From: Deltaproteobacteria bacterium
Lineage (GTDB): Bacteria; Desulfobacterota; Dissulfuribacteria; Dissulfuribacterales; QOAL01
Direction of reading: 5' to 3'
Assembly: GCA_015486425.1 (NCBI GenBank)
Contig: WFRQ01000265.1
Span: forward strand, 1 to 14,016
Length of the DNA stretch: 14,016 nucleotides
Shown: piece by piece, positions 6,875 through 14,016 of the stretch
Position numbering within the stretch: position 1 is the first letter of the stretch
Layout of the letters: every line of letters starts with the position of its first letter
Translations under genes and position numbers: made by a program
The notes under the pieces: model-generated
The model's input: the letters and a program-made list of their open reading frames with translations, nothing else
What the model was told of the DNA's origin: nothing
Databases searched by the model: none

Positions 6875-7543
6875 ATGATAATTGCAGAAAGAAAACCCAT
6901 GAATGAACTCCTGGATATGATATCCGGAGTGAAAAGGCTCCTTGTGTTAGGTTGCCGGGGTTGTGTCGCAATATGCTCTGCCGGTGGTGACAAGGAAGTG
7001 AGCATTATAGCGGCGGCATTGAAACTTGGCCGGAAGCGAGCCGGTGAGGCCATTGAGATAGACGAGGCAACGCTTGTCAGACAGTGTGATCCCGAGTACC
7101 TGGAACCTCTGCCTGATATGGCAAAGGATTACGATGCGGTGCTTTCAACTGCATGCGGCGTAGGCGTTAACTTTATCGCTGACCGGTGTCAGGGGGTAAA
7201 TGTCCTTCCTGGTCTGAACACCACATTTTACGGGGCAAACCTTTCCAGTGGCGAGTGGATAGAGATGTGTGCCGGGTGCGGTTCATGCGTTCTTCATCTT
7301 ACCGGCGGTCTCTGTCCTGTTGCACGTTGCGCCAAAAGCCTTTCAAACGGTCCGTGTGGTGGTTCAACAGGTGGAAAATGTGAGATAAATCCCGATGTTC
7401 CATGTGTGTGGCACCGTATTTATGACAAGCTCATGGACAGAAAGGAAGAAAAACGTCTCCAGGAGATAATGCCAATTCGTGACTGGACAACCGCTGGTCA
7501 TGGCGGACCTCGTCGCAGACTCAGGGAGGACTTGCTACCGTGA
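6875..7543 (+). CDS. metV: MetV, Fe-S/zinc partner of methylenetetrahydrofolate reductase
   Basis: 222 residues of the MTHFR C-terminal type, the small subunit needed by MetFV-type methylenetetrahydrofolate reductases. ATG 6875 gives the canonical start MIIAERKP and follows GGAG (6861-6864). An in-frame ATG at 6899 is less likely because it would drop that start. Visible cysteine motifs are LGCRGCVAICSAGGDKEV near the N terminus and, near the C terminus, MCAGCGSCVLHLTGGLCP, RCAKSLSNGPCGG and GKCEINPDVPC, which fit Fe-S and zinc ligands. The protein should transfer electrons from the Hdr/Mvh proteins to MetF flavin. Its stop overlaps the GTG start of the next gene (GTGA), so translation is coupled with the MetF fusion. 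In Moorella a metV-metF-hdrCBA-mvhD set forms a complex; the same partners are seen here except HdrB. Confidence 0.92.
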   Translation: MIIAERKPMNELLDMISGVKRLLVLGCRGCVAICSAGGDKEVSIIAAALKLGRKRAGEAIEIDEATLVRQCDPEYLEPLPDMAKDYDAVLSTACGVGVNFIADRCQGVNVLPGLNTTFYGANLSSGEWIEMCAGCGSCVLHLTGGLCPVARCAKSLSNGPCGGSTGGKCEINPDVPCVWHRIYDKLMDRKEEKRLQEIMPIRDWTTAGHGGPRRRLREDLLP

Positions 7544-10500
7544 TAGCAGGAAGTAATTTAGAGCAGGTCCTGGCGTCTGGAACCTTTGCGGTTACAGGTG
7601 AGCTGGGGCCTCCCAAAAATGGTGATTACGAAGTTGTCCGCAGGAAGGCCCGGATACTCAAGGGCCATGTGGATGCGGTTAATATAACTGACTGCCAGAC
7701 AGCAATAGTCAGGATGTCAAGCCTTACCGCCGGGCTGCTTGCCCTATCCGAGGGTGTGGAGCCGGTGATGCAGATGACGTGCCGTGACAGGAATCGTATA
7801 GGCATCCAGGCAGACATCCTGGGAGCATCCGCCCTTGGCATAAAAAATCTGCTCTGTCTCACTGGAGATCATCAGAAGTTCGGGAATCATCCGCAGGCAA
7901 AGGGTGTTTTCGACATGGACTCCATCCAGCTTCTCTCCATGATAAAGGGCATGAGGGATGACAGAAAGTTCCAGTGCGGCGAGGATATCAAGACAGCGGT
8001 ACCAAGGCTCCTGCTGGGCTGCGCAGCCAACCCCTTTGCTGATCCCTTTGAGTTCAGGGCGCCGCGTCTTGGAAAGAAGGTAAAGGCAGGGGCAAATTTC
8101 GTCCAGACCCAGATTATATATAATGTAGAGAAGTTCCGTAAATTCATGGAGATGGTGCGTGATCTGGGAATAGATGAAAACTGCAGCATCCTTGCCGGTG
8201 TCACTCCGCCCAAATCCCTGGGCATGGCACGCTACATGAAAAAGTTTGTGCCTGGGATGGATGTTACTGACGAGGTGATAGACCGTCTTGCCGCTGCCAG
8301 CGATCAGAAGGAAGAGGGAATTGATATCTGCGTTGATATAATCAAACAGGTCAGGGAGATTCCCGGCGTGGCAGGCGTGCATATCATGGCTATCGAGTGG
8401 GAGGAGGCGGTTCCCGAAATAGTAAAGCGTGCAGGCCTTGGCCCAAGACCGGAGCCAAAGGGCATTGAGCCCATGCTGATAAGTTCTGCCTCTATTGATG
8501 AGGCTGTGGAGAACGCAAAAAAGACAGCACAGGCAGAGGCTTCCAGGGAACTTGACAAGGCAAGGGCAGAGGCTCAGGCTTCACGTGAACTTGTTATTAA
8601 AGAGAAAGAGAAAGTTGCCTCTGAGATTTCCGGTCTCAAAAAACAGGTGGAGGAGGCAAAAGGCATGGCAAACCAGAAAGAAGCAGAGGTCAGGAAATTG
8701 ACCGAAGAGATAACCCGTATAAAGAACGAACTTTCGGCGCAGGCATCAGCATCTCCTGCACCTTCAGCAGAGGCAGCACCGGCTGCTCCTGCCGGACCAG
8801 CAGGAGCTTCGGCACCACCGGCAGCGCCGCCAGCAGGTGCTCCGGCAGCTCTTACACCGCGTGAGCAGCATGCGCTTAATTCATTGAACCTCGGCCTTAT
8901 GGCACTGAGAAAGGCCCTTGGCCTTGATGAAGACCAGTTCGAGGCCCTGAGACGCTTCCTTGAGGCAGAGTTCCTGCTTCAGTTGGGCCAGGCAGGCGCA
9001 GTGCCCGCACCTGCTCCCCCTGCTCCGGCTCCTGCCCCACCGGCGCCGGAGCCACAGGCAGCTCCGGTTACACCAGAGACTGTGCCTGAGGCCGCACCTG
9101 CAGCAGAAGAGGCAGTGACAGAGGCAGAGCCTGCAAGGAACAAGGAAGTGGTAAATCTTGTTGCAAAGGGCAACATGCTGCTTCACAAGAATGATGCAGC
9201 AGGGGCTGTAGAGGCGTTCAGGCAGGCGTTATCCATTGACCCTGCTGATGAGAAGGCAAAGGAAGGGCTTGCAAAGGCAGAGGCTGCGGCCCCTGCGCCT
9301 GCTGAGGCAGCGCCTGAAGCAGAGGCCGGTGAGGGTCCTGAAGAGTTTTCAGCAGAAGAGTGGCGTTTCAAGCAGGTAGTGCGTCTAATTGCAAAGGGCA
9401 ATGTATGCCTGATGAAAAATGACGCATCCGGCGCCATTGAGATGTTTAAAAAGGCCCTTGAGCTTGATCCTGATAACGAAAAGGCAAAGGACGGGCTAAA
9501 GCGTGCCGAGGCTGGTGAGGGTATATATATCCCCGAGGTTGAGGCAGGAGCCGCGGCACCGGCACCTGAAGAGAAGCCGGAAGCAGCAGAGCCGCAGAAA
9601 GAGGCTGAACCCGCAGAAGAGAAGGCAGAGGAAAAATCTGCTGAGCCGGAAAAACCTGAAAAAGCTGAAGCCGGGCCAGAGCCGGAACCAGAGGCTGAGA
9701 CAGAGGCAAAACCAGCGCCAAAGCCTGCTGCACCACCTGCTGCACCTGCAGGAGAAGGTGTCGGCTCTGTAGATACAGCTTCCCTTGCAAAGGAAGAGAA
9801 GCCGCTTTCCGAAAGGGCAGGATCAATTCCTGAGGATATGTACAGTGAATCATGTGCCGGTACCATTCATCCCTGTGTAATAGGTGACGGAGACAATGCC
9901 ATTACTGTGGGCGGGGAAAAGACCCTTCCGTTCCACACCTTTGAAGGCGAAATGGTAAATGCCCCGAAGATAGCATTCGAGGTCCTGGATGCAGCCCCTG
10001 ATGAGTGGCCTGAGCCTCTGGTAAGGCACTACTCTGACGTGTTCAATGACCCTGCAGCCTGGGCACAGAAGTGTGTTAATGAATTTAATGCAAAGGCCAT
10101 CTGTCTTTCGCTGATAAGCACTGACCCAAATGGCGCTAATGTTTCCTCGGCTGACGCAGCCAAGGTTGCCCAGAAGGTGGTTGAGGCGGTTGACGTTCCC
10201 ATAATTCTGTGGGGATGCGGTAATGCAGAGAAGGATACAGAGACGCTCCGCGAGGTAACAGGGCTTACAGGCACGCGCAAGGTATGTATCGGGCCGCTTT
10301 CCGATGCCAACTACCGCACACTCGGGGCCACGGCAATGGCATTCCAGTACCCTGTGGTGGCATCAACGCCCATTGACGTAAACCTTGCCAAGCAGCTTAA
10401 TATTCTGCTTGAAAATCTTGGTGTGTCTCTTGACCACATCCTCATGGACCCGTCAATCGGGGCAGTGGGTTACGGTCTTGAGTACACATACTCTGTTATG

Positions 10501-10761
10501 GAGCGCATCAGGCTTGCAGCCCTTACCCAGAACGATGATAAACTCTCTGTTCCATTCATCGTCAACCTGGGCAGGGAAGTATGGAAGGCCAAGGAGACCA
10601 AGCAGCCCTCTGACGGAATGATTGGCGATCAGGAACGCAGGGGAGTCCTTATGGAAGCCATTACCGCAAGTACCCTGCTGTTTGCAGGCGGTGAACTCAT
10701 GGTGATGAGGCATCCCAAGGCCGTGTCCATGACCGAGGCCCTTATAGAAGGGATGATGTAG
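7540..10761 (+). CDS. MetF-AcsD fusion: methylenetetrahydrofolate reductase joined to corrinoid Fe-S protein small subunit
   Basis: One uninterrupted 1073-residue frame starting at GTG 7540, after GGGAGGA (7524-7530). Residues 1-305 are MetF, the FAD TIM-barrel that reduces methylene- to methyl-tetrahydrofolate, with catalytic-type Glu21 (VTGELGPPK) and Asp110 (LCLTGD). Residues 319-400 are a charged coiled coil. A Pro/Ala linker (401-437) leads to a small helical domain (438-484, LTPREQHALNSLNLGLMALR) that I do not recognise. A second Pro/Ala/Glu linker (485-530) is followed by two TPR-like repeats (533-580, 609-656) and a third Pro/Glu/Ala/Lys-rich linker (657-745). Residues 750-1073 are AcsD (CdhD-like), with GEKTLPFHTFEGE, DAAPDEWPEPL and MDPSIGAVGYGLEYTYSVMERI. 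AcsD pairs with AcsC to carry the methyl group on a corrinoid. The two domains are normally separate proteins. No separate acsD or metF is seen in the window. The protein would tether methyl formation to the methyl carrier. Confidence 0.93.
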   Translation: MIAGSNLEQVLASGTFAVTGELGPPKNGDYEVVRRKARILKGHVDAVNITDCQTAIVRMSSLTAGLLALSEGVEPVMQMTCRDRNRIGIQADILGASALGIKNLLCLTGDHQKFGNHPQAKGVFDMDSIQLLSMIKGMRDDRKFQCGEDIKTAVPRLLLGCAANPFADPFEFRAPRLGKKVKAGANFVQTQIIYNVEKFRKFMEMVRDLGIDENCSILAGVTPPKSLGMARYMKKFVPGMDVTDEVIDRLAAASDQKEEGIDICVDIIKQVREIPGVAGVHIMAIEWEEAVPEIVKRAGLGPRPEPKGIEPMLISSASIDEAVENAKKTAQAEASRELDKARAEAQASRELVIKEKEKVASEISGLKKQVEEAKGMANQKEAEVRKLTEEITRIKNELSAQASASPAPSAEAAPAAPAGPAGASAPPAAPPAGAPAALTPREQHALNSLNLGLMALRKALGLDEDQFEALRRFLEAEFLLQLGQAGAVPAPAPPAPAPAPPAPEPQAAPVTPETVPEAAPAAEEAVTEAEPARNKEVVNLVAKGNMLLHKNDAAGAVEAFRQALSIDPADEKAKEGLAKAEAAAPAPAEAAPEAEAGEGPEEFSAEEWRFKQVVRLIAKGNVCLMKNDASGAIEMFKKALELDPDNEKAKDGLKRAEAGEGIYIPEVEAGAAAPAPEEKPEAAEPQKEAEPAEEKAEEKSAEPEKPEKAEAGPEPEPEAETEAKPAPKPAAPPAAPAGEGVGSVDTASLAKEEKPLSERAGSIPEDMYSESCAGTIHPCVIGDGDNAITVGGEKTLPFHTFEGEMVNAPKIAFEVLDAAPDEWPEPLVRHYSDVFNDPAAWAQKCVNEFNAKAICLSLISTDPNGANVSSADAAKVAQKVVEAVDVPIILWGCGNAEKDTETLREVTGLTGTRKVCIGPLSDANYRTLGATAMAFQYPVVASTPIDVNLAKQLNILLENLGVSLDHILMDPSIGAVGYGLEYTYSVMERIRLAALTQNDDKLSVPFIVNLGREVWKAKETKQPSDGMIGDQERRGVLMEAITASTLLFAGGELMVMRHPKAVSMTEALIEGMM
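8740..9774 (+). repeat. Low-complexity Pro/Ala/Glu linker coding region with duplicated TPR-like unit
   Basis: Within the MetF-AcsD gene, codons 401-745 are dominated by Ala, Pro and Glu. Two related 48-codon units lie inside: 9136-9279 (VAKGNMLLHKNDAAGAVEAF) and 9364-9507 (IAKGNVCLMKNDASGAIEMF), both ending in DP-x-(D/N)-EKAK. They look like a tandem duplication of a TPR-type helical pair. The linkers resemble the Ala/Pro-rich swinging-arm linkers of 2-oxoacid dehydrogenase E2 proteins. Confidence 0.8.
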
Positions 10762-10792
10762 AGACATGCCGGACAGACTGATTGAAAAATGC

Positions 10793-10838
10793 CCTCTATC
10801 TCAAGAGGTTAAAGATATTACAAAAAATTCAAGAGAGG
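10793..10838 (+). promoter_or_regulatory. Possible translation-control hairpin before acsB
   Basis: CCUCU (10793-10797) pairs with AGAGG (10804-10808) across a 6-base loop. The same CCUCU could instead pair with AGAGG (10834-10838) in the acsB ribosome binding site. Two exclusive pairings are possible, but stems of five pairs are weak. Confidence 0.2.
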
Positions 10839-10844
10839 AAAGAA

Positions 10845-13052
10845 ATGTCTAAGATAATCTGTTCAGCCGCGATCCGAGGCGCCCACAAGATAGTGGATAT
10901 GGCCGAAGAGAAATATGAAGAGGCGCTGAAGAAGTACGGGCCGGAGCACGATGTCGCGTTTCCAAATACCGCGTACTACCTGCCCATTATCTACAGCATG
11001 CTTGGCGCAGAGGTAAAACAGCTCGGAGACATGAAGGATATCTTCGAGGAGTGCCGTAAGCTCCTGCCAGCGCCTGTAAGCGACAACGTCTGGCTGCCCT
11101 ACCTTGCCCCTGCTCTCGACGCAGGCATGGCTACATTTTTTGCAGAGGAGATGTTTGAGGCAATCCGCTATATCGAGGACCCTGACTTCTACACAAAGAC
11201 AGAGGATCCGCCCAGCAATGACCGTTACTGGCTCGGGGCTGCGGATGACCTGATTTTCAGAAAGCGTGGTGTTGAGTTTGTTGATGGTACCGCTCCTGGT
11301 TTTGCCGCCATTCTTGGAACCCCGGCGGACCCTGATGTTGCTGAAAAGATAGCTCTGGAGCTTCAGGAGAAGAACCTCTATATCTTCATGCATGACCAGA
11401 CAGACGGCATCTCAATGCCGGAACAGCTTATCAAGAAGAATGTGCAGATAGGCTGGTCAACCCGTCTTGCGCCCTTTGGCCCCACTTATACATCTGCAGT
11501 ATTTGCCATTGGTTTTGCCTGCCGCGTGGCGCTGGCATTCGGTGGTGTCAAGCCAGGCGACTACATGGGCAACCTTATTTACAACAAGGACAGGACATTC
11601 GCTTTTGTAATGGCATTCGGTCCTGTATCAGATGAATGGTATGCAAATGCAGCAGGGGCCATTAACTGGGGTTTCCCCACCATTTCAGACTGGGATATCC
11701 CGGAGGTACTGCCAACCGGTATCTGTACGTACGAGCACGTGGTTTCAAAGGTGCCCCACGACGAGATTGTCCAGAAGGCGATAGAGGTCAGGGGGCTTAA
11801 GGTGTCTGTTACCAAGATTGACATTCCTGTCTCCTACGGTCCTGCCTTTGAGGGTGAGCGCATCAGAAAGGATGACCTTTTCCTTGAGTGCGGTGGTGGA
11901 CGTACTCTGGGTGTCGAGGTGCTGATTTCCGAGGATATGGACGAGATTGAAGACGGAAAGGTGGTTGTTGAAGGGCCTGAGATGACAGACTGCAAGGAAG
12001 GAGACAAGCTGCCCCTTGCCATACTTGTTGAGGTGGCAGGCCGTCAGATGCAGTCTGATTTTGAGCCCATCCTTGAGCGTCAGTTCCACCATCTGATAAA
12101 TTATGCCCAGGGCATCATGCACATTGGTCAGCGTAATATCATGTGGCTGCGTGTGGGAAAGGCTGCCATTGAAAAGGGCTTCAAGTTTGAGCACATAGGC
12201 CGAATCCTGCATGGAAAGCTTCATCAGGATTTCGGAGCAATCCTCGATAAGGTTCAGGTACGGATTTATACTGAGGAAGAAAAGGTCAAGGAGGTGCTTG
12301 AACTCTCCAGGAAGGTTTACGCGTCAAGGGACGAACGTCTTGGCTCCATGACAGACGAGACAGAAGATATCTTCTACTCATGCACCCTGTGCCAGTCATT
12401 TGCTCCAAGCCATGTATGTGTAATTACCCCTGAGCGAGTGGGCATGTGCGGCGCTTACAACTGGCTTGACGGCAAGGCATCATACGAGATCAACCCCACA
12501 GGCCCCAACCAGCCCATTGAGAAGGGCGAGGCCATTGACGAGAACCTTGGACAGTGGAAGGGAATTAATGATTTTGTAAATCAGGCCTCCCGCGGCAAGG
12601 TGACACAGGTAAGCGCATACAGCCTTATGGTTGACCCAATGACTGCCTGCGGATGTTTTGAGTGTATTGCCACAACCCTTCCCATGTGCAACGGCATGAT
12701 GATAGTAAATCGTGACTACATGGGCATGACCCCAAGCGGCATGAAGTTCACCACGCTTGCAGGCATGGTTGGCGGTGGTCAGGTCAATCCAGGCTTTCTC
12801 GGAGTATCCAAGCACTATATCTGCAGCCGCAAGTTCATGAAGGGAGACGGCGGTCTGAAGAGAGTTGTCTGGATGCCCAAGATGCTGAAGGAAGAGCTTC
12901 GTGAACGCCTTGAGGCCCGCGGCGAGGAAGAGGGAGTTCCCAACCTCCTTGACTTCATTGCTGATGAGGAAGTGGGCGTAACAGAAGACGAAGTGTTGAA
13001 ATATCTGCAGGAGAAGGGACATCCTGCACTTGATATGGACCCCATGGTCTAA
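10845..13052 (+). CDS. acsB: Acetyl-CoA synthase, A-cluster subunit
   Basis: 735 residues, matching the roughly 730 of Moorella AcsB. It joins CO, the methyl group from the corrinoid protein and CoA into acetyl-CoA, or splits acetyl-CoA in the reverse pathway. ATG 10845 follows GAGAGGA (10833-10839). The in-frame ATG at 10782 would add 21 residues unlike the family. A-cluster ligands are complete: [4Fe-4S] cysteines 513, 516, 525 and 535 (SCTLCQSF...SHVCV...GMCGAYNW) and the distal nickel motif Cys602-Gly603-Cys604 (ACGCFEC). Each is shifted by seven from the Moorella numbering (506/509/518/528, 595-597). The N-terminal CODH-binding region is present from about residue 10 (GAHKIVDMAEEKYEEAL), so this is a full bacterial three-domain ACS rather than the shorter archaeal CdhC. 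It lies between the acsD-domain gene and acsC. Confidence 0.97.
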   Translation: MSKIICSAAIRGAHKIVDMAEEKYEEALKKYGPEHDVAFPNTAYYLPIIYSMLGAEVKQLGDMKDIFEECRKLLPAPVSDNVWLPYLAPALDAGMATFFAEEMFEAIRYIEDPDFYTKTEDPPSNDRYWLGAADDLIFRKRGVEFVDGTAPGFAAILGTPADPDVAEKIALELQEKNLYIFMHDQTDGISMPEQLIKKNVQIGWSTRLAPFGPTYTSAVFAIGFACRVALAFGGVKPGDYMGNLIYNKDRTFAFVMAFGPVSDEWYANAAGAINWGFPTISDWDIPEVLPTGICTYEHVVSKVPHDEIVQKAIEVRGLKVSVTKIDIPVSYGPAFEGERIRKDDLFLECGGGRTLGVEVLISEDMDEIEDGKVVVEGPEMTDCKEGDKLPLAILVEVAGRQMQSDFEPILERQFHHLINYAQGIMHIGQRNIMWLRVGKAAIEKGFKFEHIGRILHGKLHQDFGAILDKVQVRIYTEEEKVKEVLELSRKVYASRDERLGSMTDETEDIFYSCTLCQSFAPSHVCVITPERVGMCGAYNWLDGKASYEINPTGPNQPIEKGEAIDENLGQWKGINDFVNQASRGKVTQVSAYSLMVDPMTACGCFECIATTLPMCNGMMIVNRDYMGMTPSGMKFTTLAGMVGGGQVNPGFLGVSKHYICSRKFMKGDGGLKRVVWMPKMLKEELRERLEARGEEEGVPNLLDFIADEEVGVTEDEVLKYLQEKGHPALDMDPMV

Positions 13053-13067
13053 CAGGAGAGTGGAGAT

Positions 13068-14016
13068 ATGGCACTTACAGGAATAGAAATCCTGAAAATG
13101 CTCCCCAAGAAGAACTGCGGGGAGTGCGATGTGCCTACCTGCCTGGCGTTTGCCATGAAGGTGGCAGCAGGACAGGAGGATATAGGCGCCTGCCCTTACG
13201 TTTCTGATGAGGTAAAGGAAAAGGTAGGCGAGGCATCTGCCCCGCCCATACGCACCATTACCCTTGGAGGCGGTGATAATAAATTTGAAATGGGCGGTGA
13301 GACATGTCTTTACCGTCATGAAAAGAGATTTGAGCACCCTACAGGCATAGCTGTGCTGGTTACAACCGGCATGAGCGATGAAGATGTGGACGGTCGCATG
13401 GATCGTTTCAACAGCCTCAGGTACGACAGGGTGGGCCTTGAACTCAAGGCTGATCTCATAGCTGTAAAGGATGAAGGTGATCAGGGTGCATTTACAGCCC
13501 TTGTGCAGAAGGCAAGGGAGAAGTGCCCTGATGCAGCCCTTATTCTTATGAGTGAAAGCGCTGATGCACTGAAGGCAGGGGCTGAAATATGCGGTGATCA
13601 CAAACCACTGCTCTATGCCGCTGATTCAGACAGCTTCAGTGACATGGCCTCGGTTGCAAAGGATGCAGGCTGCCCCCTTGCTGTCAGGGGCGGCAATATT
13701 GGCGATGCGGCAGCCACGGCTGAAAAACTCATTGCAGACGGTATGAAGGACCTTGTGCTTGATACAGGGGCCCGCACCATAAAGGCAGCCCTTGAAGACA
13801 ACATTGCGTGCAGGCGTGCTGCTGTGAAACACAAGTTCAAACCGGTTGGCTTCCCGACAATCACATTCCCGTGCGAGATCACAGATGATCCCCTCATGGA
13901 ATCACTTGTTGCCTCGGTTCTCATCTGCAAGTATGCGGGAATTATCGTACTTTCTGATCTTCAGGGTGATACGCTGTTTCCGCTTCTGCTTGAGCGGCTC
14001 AACATCTTTACTGATC
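13068..14016 (+). CDS. acsC: Corrinoid iron-sulfur protein large subunit, 3' end cut by window
   Basis: 316 full codons open to the window edge, against about 445 residues in the family, so the C-terminal cobalamin-binding domain is mostly outside. ATG 13068 follows AGGAG (13054-13058). It begins MALTGIEILKMLPKKNCGEC, and Cys17, Cys20, Cys25 and Cys42 match the [4Fe-4S] ligands of this subunit. The middle is a TIM-barrel with typical stretches TGIAVLVTTGMSDEDV, LVLDTGARTI and GFPTITFPCE. The partner is the AcsD domain at the end of the 7540-10761 protein. Sixteen bases separate it from acsB, so they share a transcript. It carries the methyl group from methyltetrahydrofolate to AcsB. Confidence 0.95.
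   Translation, partial: MALTGIEILKMLPKKNCGECDVPTCLAFAMKVAAGQEDIGACPYVSDEVKEKVGEASAPPIRTITLGGGDNKFEMGGETCLYRHEKRFEHPTGIAVLVTTGMSDEDVDGRMDRFNSLRYDRVGLELKADLIAVKDEGDQGAFTALVQKAREKCPDAALILMSESADALKAGAEICGDHKPLLYAADSDSFSDMASVAKDAGCPLAVRGGNIGDAAATAEKLIADGMKDLVLDTGARTIKAALEDNIACRRAAVKHKFKPVGFPTITFPCEITDDPLMESLVASVLICKYAGIIVLSDLQGDTLFPLLLERLNIFTD

Noticed and set aside
9183..9866. Antisense 227-codon frame opposite the MetF-AcsD linker
   Set aside because: Ala/Ser/Gly-rich product, a mirror of the GC-rich Pro/Ala/Glu codons on the coding strand. No ribosome binding site or recognisable domain.
10782..10844. Start of acsB at ATG 10782
   Set aside because: It would add 21 Lys-rich residues not typical of AcsB. 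ATG 10845 has a good site and gives the normal length and cysteine numbering.
12480..13601. Antisense 373-codon frame across acsB and acsC
   Set aside because: It lies opposite two well-supported genes and spans their junction, with no recognised motif. Long antisense frames follow from the codon bias of the real genes.
1..14016. CRISPR arrays, tRNA or rRNA genes, insertion sequences
   Set aside because: No regularly spaced direct repeats, tRNA-like cloverleaf, rRNA sequence or transposase-like frame was seen on either strand.

Overview
The window is part of a bacterial Wood-Ljungdahl (reductive acetyl-CoA) locus, with every gene on the + strand. Selenocysteine codons in hdrA and mvhD, Hdr/Mvh-type electron-transfer genes, a bacterial-type CO dehydrogenase and acetyl-CoA synthase together suggest an anaerobe of the Desulfobacterota (former Deltaproteobacteria), such as a sulfate reducer or syntroph. 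A Firmicute acetogen is less likely. This placement is inferred from gene content and cannot be fixed from the sequence alone.

Layout: (1) 1-1556, the 3' part of the catalytic CO dehydrogenase gene (acsA/cooS). (2) 1557-1868, a non-coding gap with a 14-bp inverted repeat, a terminator-like hairpin and weak promoter-like sequences. (3) 1869-6694, an electron-transfer block: a double-length HdrA with an in-frame UGA (1869-4907), an MvhD with an in-frame UGA (4949-5710), an HdrC-ferredoxin fusion (5766-6314) and a second, cysteine-type MvhD (6314-6694). (4) 6695-6874, a structured leader with a related palindrome and several hairpins. (5) 6875-10761, MetV followed by a 1073-residue protein that joins MetF (methylenetetrahydrofolate reductase) to AcsD (small subunit of the corrinoid iron-sulfur protein) through about 440 residues of coiled coil, Pro/Ala/Glu-rich linkers, a small unknown domain and two TPR-like repeats. 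(6) 10845-13052, acetyl-CoA synthase (acsB). (7) 13068 to the window end, the 5' part of acsC, the large corrinoid protein subunit.

How the genes fit together: HdrA (FAD and Fe-S), MvhD and HdrC-Fd probably pass electrons to or from MetV-MetF, which interconverts methylene- and methyl-tetrahydrofolate. The methyl group goes to the corrinoid protein (AcsC/AcsD) by a methyltransferase (AcsE) not seen here, and AcsB joins it with CO from AcsA to make acetyl-CoA. The MetF-AcsD fusion would physically tie the methyl-forming module to the methyl-carrying module.

The most notable points are the MetF-AcsD fusion with its long linker, two adjacent selenoprotein genes that ordinary gene calling would break at UGA, the lack of an hdrB in an Hdr cluster, and a shared palindromic motif before hdrA and before metV.
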